A stretch of 64,000 bases of DNA from Armigeres subalbatus (taxonomy: Eukaryota > Arthropoda > Insecta > Diptera > Culicidae), in NCBI RefSeq assembly GCF_024139115.2, contig NC_085140.1, positions 21,013,003-21,077,002 of the forward strand. The letters run 5' to 3'. Below the pieces are notes generated by a model. That model was not told the origin of the DNA and did no database searches. It worked only from the letters and a program-made list of their open reading frames with translations. Shown piece by piece: positions 1 to 10,300 of the stretch; position 1 is the first letter of the stretch; each line of letters begins with the position of its first letter. The position numbers and the translations under genes were made by a program.

Positions 1-410
1 AGCTCGTTGGTGGTGCCACAGCTTTGGTAGAAGGTAGCCGCTCGATGCCCGCTTTTCCACACTTTCTGTCCTGTCCAGCAGATTTCCTGCAGCGCTACGA
101 CATCGAAGTTGCGGGGATGTAATTCATCGTAGATTATCCTGTCGAAACCTGCGAAGCCTAGCGACTTGCAGTTCCATGTTCCAAGCTTCCAAGCTTCCAA
201 TCGTGATCCTTTATTCGTCGCCTAGGTCGTTGCCGATTGTATCGAGTCGTATTATCTTCTATGTCGTTCGTAATAGTTGTTTTTAAAGGCGGCTTATTGG
301 GCCTGCGCAAACCTCCTGTCTCGTCGGAGGGCCGTCGTGTCAGTGCTGTTTAGCGTCCCACCTAACACCAGGACTTGGGCTTGCGCGCTTTGAGCAGCAC
401 CCAAATCCAA
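1..410 (-). mobile_element. RTE-type LINE, 5' end fragment (continues left of window)
   Basis: Positions 1-240 are nearly identical to 47462-47700, the 5' end of the RTE copy described below, in the same antisense orientation. Read on the minus strand they encode the start of an apurinic-like endonuclease (motif TWNCKSLGF in the better copy). The segment from about 250 to 410 extends further 5' than the 47.7-kb copy and probably is 5' UTR. The string AAGCTTCC is duplicated near 183-200. The rest of the element lies outside the window, so its integrity cannot be judged. Confidence 0.75.
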
Positions 411-1004
411 TACAAATCCAACTCAAATCCAATTTAAATCCATTCCAAATATATTTAAAAAAAAAATGCTTAGATTTTGGCAAATACAGTGATACCCCTT
501 CAAACAATTCATTATAATATTTTGATCAATCTAACGTAAACTCATTTTTATCCACTTTCTAAAAATAAAGGCATTTGATACATGCTGGGTCGCAAGTAAT
601 ATGGAATATTCTGCTACGTGGGTCGCATATCCAAAAAGTTTGGAAACCTCTGAACTAGAGCCCTTGCGTATTATGTGCAGTCCAAATCAGATTGATGCAG
701 ACGTTCTAGGTTCTCCAAATTGTTGTTCTAGGTTCTACAAATTCAGACTCTAGAATTTTTTTCCAAATAGGCATAACTTTATTTGATCTTAACATTTGAA
801 ACGGCTAATACTTTCTCAATTCAGTAATATCACGTACAAATAACGATACTATCAAATAGATCGAAATCAATTCTTTCTGTTGGATACATATGTTCACCAA
901 AATAGTTTGAATGAAGAACACAATCACCGTTCCTCAAGGTCAGGATCAGTTATACTCATATGAAAAATATTCCCAGAATTTGTCTACTGTTATACCTTCT
1001 TCAA
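411..1004. other. AT-rich intergenic DNA, nothing recognised
   Basis: No open frame of note, RNA gene or clear repeat was recognised here. A short direct repeat (AATCCAAnTCAAATCCAA-like) lies near 405-450. Confidence 0.5.
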
Positions 1005-1068
1005 CGTCTCGTGATACGTATCTGTAAATAATACAACGTGGTGGAATTAAATGGAATAATACTAAACT
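1005..1068. repeat. Fragment related to the palindromic repeat at 55797-55948
   Basis: The stretch GATACGTATCTG followed by TGGTGGAATTAAATGGA resembles one arm of the 152-bp palindrome at 55797-55948. It directly precedes the decayed LINE. Confidence 0.4.
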
Positions 1069-1131
1069 GCTAAAATGCACGTTTACGCAGGACAATCCAT
1101 CAACAACGTCCAGTCTAACAACAGTAACAAA

Positions 1132-1956
1132 TTTTCAAGTTTATTATCAAAACGTCAGCGGTATACGAACAAAGATTGATGGATACTGCCTAGCCGTGTC
1201 AGATGCACATTACGACGTCATTGTGCTGACTATTCAGCACAACTGTTCGGCAAATCTTATTTCATCTTCAGAAACGACCGCAAGAGGCAAAACAGCACTA
1301 AATCTCGAAGCGATGGAATATCGATTGCTGTGTCTTCTAAACTAAACTGTTCCGTCGATCGCGCTCCCGTAGATTACACTCTTGATCAAATGTGGGTTTT
1401 GCTGAAGTTACCGGAGAGAAATATTAGCATCAGAGTTATATATCTACTTCCTGATCGCAAGAACGATTTTCAGCAATAATAATCATGTTAAATCTATCCA
1501 ATCTGTACACGCCAATCTCAGGATACATGATCACGCTGTGTTATTTGGAGATTATAATCAGTCAGCATTAGTCTGGAATACTTCAACAAACAATCGACTC
1601 TATGTAAAAACAACGGGCTCATACATTTCTACGCAATGCGCTGCAATTTCGGATAGAAATAGACGATTCCTTAATCTGGCACTAGTAATCGATTCTTTGT
1701 TAAGTCAGTGTAGTCTATTCGAAGCAGTTGAACCTCGATGCAGATCATCCGGCTCTCACTTCGAAAATTAAAATTCAATCCGATCCAATATTTGAAGACT
1801 TATCTGAGAGATACGATTTGAATTTCCGCAAAGCAGACTTTGCCGCTCTGATTAATGAATTAAGTCAAATTGATTGGACCTTTTTAGATTCGATGACGGA
1901 TATTAATGAAGTTGTGAATAATTTTACACAACTGATTACCCAAATTGTACCAGAAT
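1132..1956 (+). pseudogene. LINE endonuclease remnant
   Basis: Three reading frames must be combined to follow the endonuclease of the related LINE ORF2. Visible landmarks are the N-terminal YYQNVSGIRTK (about 1147), VYLLPDR-like sequence (about 1440-1460), GDYNQSA (1547-1567), and NFRKADFAALINELSQIDW (about 1820-1880), which parallels DFRKADYSALNELLLAVDW at 9460-9515. Frameshifts and stops make it inactive. The reading is broken at the SINE insertion site. Confidence 0.7.
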
Positions 1957-1969
1957 AAGTGCTTGTGCG
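1957..1969. repeat. Target-site duplication, left copy (Feilai SINE)
   Basis: AAGTGCTTGTGCG here is repeated exactly at 2229-2241 and brackets the SINE. Confidence 0.85.
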
Positions 1970-2228
1970 GGCCCTCCTTAGCCGTGCGGTAAGACGCGCG
2001 GCTTCAAAGCAAGACCATGCTGAGGGTGGCTGGGTTCGATTCCCGGTGCCGGTCTAGGCAATTTTCGGATTGGAAATTGTCTCGACTTCCCTGGGCATAA
2101 AAGTATCATCGTGCTAGCCTCATGATATACGAATGCAAAAATGGGTAATCTGGCTTAGAAACCTCGCAGTTAGTAAGCTGCGAGGCGGCTTTGTCCCAGA
2201 GTGGGGATGTAATGTCAATAAGAAGAAG
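1970..2228 (+). mobile_element. tRNA-derived SINE, Feilai family
   Basis: A 259-bp insertion has a tRNA-like head with pol III A-box-like TTAGCCGTGCGG (about 1978-1989) and B box GGTTCGATTCC (2033-2043), a tRNA-unrelated body, and a (AAG)n-like 3' tail. It is flanked by perfect 13-bp target duplications, so it moved by target-primed reverse transcription, presumably with enzyme supplied by a LINE. The sequence fits the Aedes aegypti Feilai SINE as I know it; that family assignment is from memory. It lies inside the decayed LINE and is therefore younger. Confidence 0.88.
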
Positions 2229-2241
2229 AAGTGCTTGTGCG
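2229..2241. repeat. Target-site duplication, right copy (Feilai SINE)
   Basis: Exact copy of 1957-1969. Confidence 0.85.
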
Positions 2242-3395
2242 TAGGCTCAATTAAAAAGCAATCTAGGGAAACGCTCGCCTGCGAAATCTAAAAATAATTC
2301 GATCAAAACTGCTACGGTAGTACTGCAGAACCCGATGCTTATTCGCTAAAAAGAGAGATCCTTCGTAAAAACCTTAAGCAATTCTGGTCTTCTGTAAACT
2401 GCAATCCTAATGAATTTCATCATCATCAATTCAGCCTCTTTAAGAGGCTTGCCAGTAGAGATGTTTCTGGGAGATAAAACTGCTAGCACGCCAGGCGATA
2501 AAAGTGAGTTGTTTGCAAAACACTTCAAAGGTACGTTCAATGTTTCTACTGCAACACATGATGAAGCTCTAAAATCATCCACCGATACCCCACGCAACGT
2601 GTTTGAAATGAGAAATTTCAACAAAAGCCACCAACAGGCACCAACAACATGCAATCCACAAGTTAAAATATTCTACTGCTGCTAGTCATGACGAAATCCC
2701 ATCTTGCGTCCTAAAAAAGTGTTGTGGCGCAATGATTCAACTTTTGACGCTACTCCTAAATATGTTGTTACAGCAAGGTACATTTCCTTTCAATGGAAAT
2801 CGTCCATTATGTTTCCAGTGCTCAAAAAAGGTTATAAACAAAATTTATAAAACCATCGCGGTTTTACCTCGTTATGTGCTTGCTCTGCTTAAGTATATAG
2901 ACAGCTGGGATTTATCTTCAAAATTTGCGACGAATTTCGCTATGTCTACGGTAATTATTTTGTGTTGCCTGGTGCCCATGTCATACCAACTGGATTACCA
3001 GAATCGAAGTTATACAAAGAAATTTCGTGAAAAAAGCCCTTTGCAGACTTCCATGGCGTGACCCGAGGAACCTACCACCGTATGAAGATCGTTGTCGACT
3101 CTTAGGATTGCAAACGTTGGAATACAAAAGATTTATCAGCCAAGTAAGCTTCGTTGGAAAAAAATGCAAGCAGATAATGACTCGATGGAAATATTAAGTC
3201 AGCTGAACTTATATGCCCCGGAGCGCAATCTTCGGTAGTGTGATTTTCTGCAGCTACAGCCCCGTCGCGCAGTGTATGGTCTTAACAATCCTATTCGATT
3301 CATGTCTGCATGGTACAACAAAGTATTTCATCTTTTCGACTTCAACTGCTCTGCATCTGCATTCCAACGCAAACTTCAGGAACGGGAACCGTCAC
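2242..3395 (+). pseudogene. LINE RT N-terminus and C-terminal tail remnant
   Basis: Sequence near 2490-2600 (PGDKSELFAKHFKGTFN) parallels PADKCELFATQYKTPFN of the fuller copy, and 2790-2880 retains the region before and around the first RT motifs. An internal deletion then removes the palm. The C-terminal part resumes near 2990 and ends near 3390. No catalytic aspartates are seen, so this copy cannot encode an active enzyme. Confidence 0.65.
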
Positions 3396-3409
3396 AATTC
3401 TAGAACAGT

Positions 3410-4470
3410 CCATGTGTATGAGATGTTTTGAGGTCTCCAAATTGTACTGGATTTTGAATCAAGTGGTCTACCGAATCAACATGATGTCCCCAGCCGCGGT
3501 GTCAACCTAATTTTGTCCTCTGAGTATTAATATTTCACTTACGTCTCAAATAAAGGCATATGAGATGTTGTAAGATCTCTAAATTGTCCTAGAGTTTAAA
3601 TCAAATAGTATTGGGTTGTTACCGCGGCTGGGAACATCACGAAAGCCTTGGTTTATTCGGCAGACCATTTGATACAAACTCCAGGATAATTAGGAGATCC
3701 TTGAACATATGCCTACATTTGAGTCGCGAGCAAGGAATGTAAAATAACAACATTGTCAATGACAACGACATTATCCCGTCTTGTAAATGTTGGGACAAAC
3801 TAAACTCGCAATAAGCGTTTGTCCCAAACTGCAACAGAATAGGACAATTATCGCCTGCCACGCATTTTGAGAAGTAGTCGGTTTCCGATGATGTTTTTGG
3901 TTAAATTAGTATCAGTAATCATAGATTAGGCATAAACTTAACCATCTGTTGACATGATTTGCGTTTTACTTCTAAAATAAACACGTTATCGCAGTTTGAA
4001 AAGTTCACAACAATTACCTCTCCATGTTTGTTGCAAATAAAATGGAACGCAACAATGTCTTTATCCTCTGCAGATGGGGACAAAGAGTTATCGCTATTCT
4101 CTTTTGTCGCTTGTTTTTTGCATTTTTCAGCGACAATTACATTCCTTGGTCGCGAGTGAACCACAAATACTCGGAGGACATAATTGGGTTGTTACCGCGG
4201 CTGGGGACATCATGAAAGCCTTGATTGATTCGGTAGACCATTTGATTCAAACTCCAGAACAATTTGGAGATCTTCCAACATCTCATGTGCCTGGATTTGA
4301 GATGCAAGTGAAAGACAAAACTCGGAGGACATAATTGGGTTGATACCGCGGCTGGGGACATCATGAAAGTCTTGGTGGATTCGGCAGAACATTTGATTCA
4401 AACTCCAGCACAATTTGGAGACCTTACATCATCTCATATGTCTGGATTTAAGACGCAAATGAAGGGAACT
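3410..4470. repeat. ~150-bp repeat units in direct and inverted orientation
   Basis: A unit beginning near GGTTGTTACCGCGGCTGGG occurs at about 3612, 4186 and 4335; the last two are tandem, about 149 bp apart. Inverted copies are visible near 3418-3510 (CCCCAGCCGCGGTG) and 3555-3610. The sequence between the copies (3740-4180) has no recognised gene. Its role is unknown; it may be the remains of a foldback element abutting the LINE tail. Confidence 0.65.
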
Positions 4471-4597
4471 CTTGGATGACCTGAAAAGGAACGGCTGCTC
4501 AAGGCATATTGAGTTTGGTTTAATAGATCATATAGGGCATGAACCATTTTCAAATAGAGATAACAGCCCTTCGGTTACGCGGGTAGACCTCAAGACC

Positions 4598-4681
4598 TAT
4601 ACTGCCGTGAATCGCATATCTGTCCCATCTTTGCTGGGTTTCCTATTCATATGGCACAAATATGCGATTCACGGCAGTATA
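4598..4681. mobile_element. 84-bp MITE-like inverted repeat
   Basis: 22-bp perfect inverted arms (TATACTGCCGTGAATCGCAT... at 4598-4619 and its complement at 4660-4681) enclose a 40-bp centre. Confidence 0.6.
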
Positions 4682-4740
4682 CTCCAGGGAATTCTTGGAT
4701 GACCTGGAACGGAATTTGGTTTAATTTATAAAATAGGGCA

Positions 4741-5077
4741 AAAAAATCCAACTCCCATATGTCTATTAGCATCATTTTGATTATATAGGAGTCCTGGCAA
4801 AATTTCAGGCAATTCGGTGGCTATTTAGGGGTGGCGCAAAGTCAATTTATGTTAAAATGGAAATTTGTATGGGAAAAACTTAAAATTTATTCAAGTCTCC
4901 CTACAACTGTCAAATCGTGATGAATTCAAATAAACATCCCCAACCTCCCTTTTTGGAATCTTTATAAATGAGACCTCTGGATAACACATTAGTTGGCCAC
5001 AGAATTGCCTGAAATTTTGCCGGGACTCCCGAATTATCAAAATGATGCTAATAGACATATGGGAGTTGGAATTTTTG
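4741..5077. mobile_element. MITE with ~75-bp terminal inverted repeats
   Basis: The left arm (about 4746-4824, starting TCCAACTCCCATATGTCTAT) matches the complement of the right arm (about 4995-5072) over roughly 75 bp with a few differences. The element interrupts a copy of the surrounding repeat, which supports a discrete insertion. No coding capacity is visible. Confidence 0.7.
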
Positions 5078-5215
5078 AACATTTTTTAAATGTGAACTGC
5101 CCTAATAGGCCATGAACCATTTTAAAAAAGAGATAACAGCTCTTTCGTTATGCTTCTAGACCTTAGGTTCTTGGCTACGCGTGTAGACTCCATGAAATTG
5201 TTGGATGACCTGGAA

Positions 5216-5519
5216 TGCAACAATTGTTGAAGACAAGTGATGAATATACAAAGCATCTACTTTGTTCTTTGGGTTTCTTAGAGTGCCTTCTTAAAAGCTT
5301 ACTTTTGGATGTCAATAATGTTTCAAATTCTTTTACGTCATGTGCCGTAAAAAGGAGGCCGTAAAACGAAGTGACGTATAAAAAATTTCGGAAAAAGAGG
5401 GTTGAGTGTAGCAGACAGATGAAGTAGAATAGTATAGAATAAAATAAAATAAAATATCCATATTTTTATGTTTGAAAAAAAATCAGAAGGGTTGTGTACA
5501 AGGCACAATCGCAAGGTAG
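5216..5519. other. Intergenic DNA with a short dispersed-repeat fragment
   Basis: No gene is seen. AAAATAAAATAAAATA lies at about 5438-5455. The string GGGTTGTGTACAAGGCAC near 5489 resembles GGGATGTGTACAAGACAC near 55584. Confidence 0.45.
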
Positions 5520-5972
5520 ACGTTGGACAACTTAAGGACATCGTTGCGATTGATTTGTCTACCGTTACTAAGCTACTGTGTTTTGTTCATTGAAGAAATT
5601 TCTTCTTGGATCAGTTTTCTTTTGTTTAGAAAGTTGGTCTTGGAAAGAACTGATTTATTTTCAATAATAATTTTCAACATTCTCGCAACATTCGGTTGCT
5701 TGTTCTGCTACGATGGCGTCTGTTGCGGTCGTCGCAGCAGCGCAGTGGAATACATTTCTGCAACGGTGGCGTCTGACGTACCTTCGAGTGGCAATCGCAA
5801 TTTTCTTGCAAATTCAAACTATCTAGTGGTTGCTGTTAGTTATTCATTAATTTGAAGTGCTCAAACAAATTAATGTTTTACGTGTGTTAAACTGTGTTGT
5901 TAAAACCCAACTTTTGTTTATGTGACAAGTGATCATCGACTGTTTTAATTAGCGTACAAGTTAAGTGTTTTC

Positions 5973-7377
5973 ATGTGCTATAATCTAGTGAAATCTACTG
6001 GACAAAAATACTCTGTGAAGCCTGTTATTCTGTTCACTTTGCTTTCCTTGGGCACGATGCCCGTGGAAATAGATAGAGAAGAGATGGATGCTGAAACGAC
6101 TATAGCCAGCAACCAGCCGTGTGCTCAGTGCGCTCTGCCTATTGTTAACGAGAGCTCTTCTGTTGAATGTTTTGGCCAGTGCAAGTTGGCTATCCACGTC
6201 CACTGCTTACCGGGTGCGACCTACGAGGAGATTGAATCTTTGAAAAAGATTAAAAATGCGATGTTTGTGTGTGATGCTTGTTTGAGTCTGGCTGAATTTG
6301 ACGACCGGCACTATGATAAAAGATTGGACGAGATTGCGAGTAAACTGAATGATCTCGCCGGTATAGCGGATATGGTGAAAAGTTTTGAACAGGTTATACG
6401 TAAAGTTGTACGTGAGGAAATAGTGCGTGTTAATGAACGGGCGATAATAATAAGAACGAAAAGGATAGTGTTCCGCGACGTATGCTGACAAGATCATCTG
6501 CAAAGCGAAGAAAAATTGATGAATTAGAAGTACAAAGTGATGTTGTTGTTACACCAAAGACTAGTTTTGCTGAAGTTTTGAAATCAGACAGAACTAAGAT
6601 ACCAATGCAGTCTAGGGAAGAAAAGCGTAAGCCAAATCCGGTTGTTGTTGTTAAGCCAAAAGCAGGTGTAAAAGTGGAAGATATCAGAGCAGAATTGCGA
6701 AAAAAGTGGATGCCAGATGTCTCAATGTGAAACGGGTTACAAGTGGTAAAGACGGTGAGGTAATGATTGCGCTGAATGATGAGAATAGTGTCAAAATTCT
6801 TAAACAGAAGGTAGATAAAGATATGGGTGGTCTGTACGATGTGAATGTGCGAGAAAATCTGAAACCATCTATAAGAATAATCGGGATGAGTGATGAGTTG
6901 GATGAACAAGAGCTGAAAGAAACTTTAGTTGATCAAAACGAAGCATTTGGAAGCCTTAAACATTTCAAATTGTGCAAAATGTACTGTAATGCAAAATTGC
7001 AGTACAATAACGTGAGCGCAATAATTGAATTGGATGCCGAAACGTTCGTCAAAGTAATGCAAGAAGAAAGGGTGAACTGCGGGTGGGATCGATGTCGAGT
7101 GATTGATGGATTGCAAGTGACTAGATGCTTCAAGTGCTGTGCATTTAACCACAAAAGTAAGGACTGTAAGGCAGAATCTCCCAAGTGCCCAATATGTAGT
7201 GAGAATCATGTAGTGCAAGAGTGCAAATCAAATAAAAAGGAATGCGCAAACTGCAAGAAAATGAACGCTGAGCGGAAACTGCGAATCGAAACAAACCATG
7301 CTGCATGGAGTGAAGAATGCCCGGTGTATCAGCGACAACTGGAGAAACGTAGGAGTTTCGTGGACTACTCAAAGTAG
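5973..7377 (+). pseudogene. LINE ORF1: PHD-like finger plus three zinc knuckles (two frameshifts)
   Basis: ORF1 proteins of LINEs bind the element RNA and act as chaperones in the RNP. Here the reading runs in three pieces: 5973 to about 6435, about 6435-6700 and 6706-7377, joined across two frameshifts. Piece 1 has a PHD-like Cys pattern (CAQC ... CFGQC ... HVHC ... CDAC, about 6121-6282). Piece 2 has a basic SAKRRK stretch. Piece 3 has an RRM-like segment (SIRIIGMSDELDEQELKE) followed by knuckles CFKCCAFNHKSKDC, CPICSENHVVQEC and CANC...H...C (about 7126-7320). The start could be 5973 or the in-frame ATG at 6057. It ends in TAG at 7375-7377; what follows is discussed under findings. Confidence 0.75.
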
Positions 7378-7383
7378 CAACCA
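7375..7383 (+). promoter_or_regulatory. Possible stop-codon readthrough context UAG-CAA-CCA
   Basis: The ORF1 stop TAG is followed by CAACCA, matching the UAG-CARYYA context known to promote readthrough in tobamoviruses. ORF2 is open in the same frame from the next codon (7378) to 9810, and no in-frame ATG appears before about 7879. Function is inferred only. Confidence 0.35.
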
Positions 7384-10300
7384 ACGGATTCAGGACACCA
7401 GCTCAACCGACTGACTGGTCCAGGTAAAACTTTAAATAGTATATGTCCGCCCGAAGCAGACGAAGATACTGCACCCGCCCTCAATCGAGCGACCGCATTC
7501 CAGAATGATCCCGCGTACAACGACACAACTGCTTCCGGTGCATCGCCTGCTCAGTTCCGCCAATCAACGCTTCCCGATGAAGGATGCACGATTTTGCATG
7601 TTGTTCCATCTCTTCTCGACTCAGGATACCAGCTCAACCGACTGACTCCAGGTCCAGGTAAAACCTTTAACAGTATATGTCCGCCCGAAGCAGACAAAGA
7701 TACTGCACTCGCCCTCAATCGAGTGACCGCATTCCAGAATGATCCCGCGTACAACGACACAACTGCTTCCGGTGCATCGCTTGCTCAGTTCCGCCAATCT
7801 CCGCTTCCCGACGAACGCTTGTATGACACAACTGTCTCCGGTGCATCGCTTGCTCAGTTTCGCCAATCTCCACGAAGGATGTCAATCCCCGACGAAGGAT
7901 ACACGATTTCGCATGTTGTTCCATCTCTTCTCGACTTAGGACACCAGCTCAACCGACTGACTGGTCCAGGTAAAACTTTAAACAGTATATGTCCGCCCGA
8001 AGCAGACGAAGATACTGCACCCGCCCTCAATCGAGTGACCGCCTTCCAGAATGATCCCGCGTACAACGACACAACTGCTTCCGGTGCATCGCTTGCTCAG
8101 TTCCGCCAATCTCCGCTTCCCGACGAACGCTTGTATGACACAACTGTCTCCGGTGCATCGCTTGCTCAGTTTCGCCAATCTCCACGAAGGATGTCAATCC
8201 CCGACGAAGGATACACGATTTCGCATGTTGTTCCATCTCTTCTCGACTCAGGACACCAGCTCAACCGACTGACTGGTCCAGGTAAAACTTTAAACAGTAT
8301 ATGTCCGCCCGAAGCAGACGAAGACACTGCACCCGCCCTCAATCGAGTGACCGTATTCCAGAATGATCCCGCGTACAATGACTCAACTGCTTCTGGTCCA
8401 TCGCCCGCTCAGTTCCGTCAAATTCCGGTTCCCGACGAAGGATACACGACTTCGCCTGTTGTTCCATCTCTTCTCGACTCAGGACACCAGCTCAACCGAC
8501 TGACTGGTCCAGGTAAAGCCTTTAACAGTATATGTCCGCCCGAAGCAGGCGTAGATACTACTCCCGCCCTCAATCGAGTGACCGCATTCCAGAACGATCC
8601 TGCAAACCTCGACGCAGTTCCTACTACAACTGATGCACCCCAACATCCCAGTACTATGCACTCTCACATCAGTAACGTCAACGGGAGTTTGAGCATCTAT
8701 TATCAGAATGTTCGCGGACTTCGCACCAAAATAGATGACTTCTTTTTGGCGGCAAATGAAGGAGATTACGACGTCGTTGTGTTAACCGAAACTTGGCTTG
8801 ACGACGCCATACACTCAGCACAGCTTTTTGGGTGCCACTACTCGGTGTTCAGAACTGATCGCAATCCTATGAATAGCCGTAAAACCCGTGGTGGTGGTGT
8901 ACTCATCGCAGTCTTGTCAAAATTCAATTGTGTTCGTGAATCTGCTGCCGTCAGTGACACTCTTGAACAGTTATGGGTTCGAGTCATTATGCCTGGATAC
9001 ACTATCAGTATTGGGGTTGTGTACTTGCCACCTGATCGTATGAGCAATCTTGACGATATTCAAAGCCATCTAGAATCTATCGAAACAAATACTTCTACTC
9101 TTGGAGCTAACGACAAGGCCCTGCTGCTCGGTGACTACAATCAATCTGGGATTCGGTGGTTTTCAGCTGATAGTTCTTACCCGTCGGTCGATTTGGAACG
9201 CTCTCGCCTCTCAGGCGCCAGCTGCGCATTGTTGGACGGATTCAACTTTCATGGACTTACACAGATTAACTCTATCGTTAACTCAAATGGTCGAACACTT
9301 GATCTCGTACTGGCAAACGATTCAGTGCTTCCGAATTGCGCACTACACCATGCTCTTGAACCGTTAATACCTGTTGATATCAACCATCCACCGCTTACAT
9401 TGGAGTTATCGTATGTGCCGCCAATTACCTTCGATTCGGGACACGATTCGAGCAGTTATGACTTCCGAAAAGCGGATTATTCCGCGCTAAATGAACTGCT
9501 ACTTGCAGTTGATTGGGGTTGCATGAACTCATTTAATAACGTCGACGATGCCGTGGATTTTTTCACCGATAGTATTGTTCGTGCATTTGCCATTCATGTT
9601 CCGATCGTAGGACCTGCACGAAAGCCTGCGTGGTCCAACCACAGATTACGAATACTGAAACGTCGTCGTTCCTCTGCACTTCGTAGATACTGCAATCATC
9701 GTTCCATATATAACAAGCAACAGTTCAACAGTGCCAGCAGTGCGTACCTAAGCTATAATCAGTTTTTGTATTCCCGATACATCAGCTGTACTCAACGAAA
9801 TCTACGATAAAATTCCAAGCAATTCTGAGCATTTGTGAGGTCCAAACGGAATTCTAGGTCTTCCTAGGTCAATGCAACTGAATGGTGTCGCTGCTGAGAC
9901 TCCTGCGGACAAATGCGAACTCTTTGCTACACAGTACAAGACACCTTTTAATGATTTCATATCTCCGCCCTATCATGCCATTGAGGCTACTCGTGACACC
10001 CCTCGTGATGTTTTGGACCTAGACATCTTTTCCATCAGTGATGAAGATGTGTGCCGAGCTATCCGGAAACTGAAATTTTCGTTCTGTGCTGGACCAGATG
10101 GGATACCCGCTGCTTTACTGCGCCGGTGTTCGAGTGCTTTTATCAAACCTTTAGCAAGAATCTTCAATCTCTCTCTTCGCACCAGAACGTTCCCCATGCG
10201 CTGGAAATCATCATTTCTTTTCCCAATTCATAAGAAAGGAAACAAATGCGATGTGAACAACTATCGTGGAATAACTCTCTCTGCTTGTTCGAAAGTTTTT

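Larger units (their letters stand above)
1120..3395 (+). mobile_element. Decayed non-LTR retrotransposon (CR1/Jockey-like)
   Basis: Scattered frames are collinear with the fuller LINE at 5.5-11.75 kb. There is an endonuclease start near 1140 (YYQNVSGIRTK, against YYQNVRGLRTK), a GDYNQS motif near 1548, RT N-terminal sequence at 2400-2880, and a C-terminal tail near 3215-3390 resembling the DFIQLDARN...FHLFDFN region. The RT palm with its catalytic YADD box is absent: sequence jumps from early RT motifs near 2870 to the post-RT domain near 2945. A Feilai SINE splits the copy at 1970-2228. It is an old pseudoelement. Confidence 0.75.
4471..5215. repeat. Duplicated unit (TTGGATGACCTG ... ATAGGGCATGAACC) split by MITEs
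   Basis: The order CTTGGATGACCTG, TTGGTTTAAT, ATAGGGCATGAACC, AGATAACAGC, GGTTACGCG is present at 4471-4592. It recurs at 4690-4740 plus 5090-5180, interrupted by the inverted-repeat element at 4741-5077. A third partial occurrence is at 5195-5215. Confidence 0.55.
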
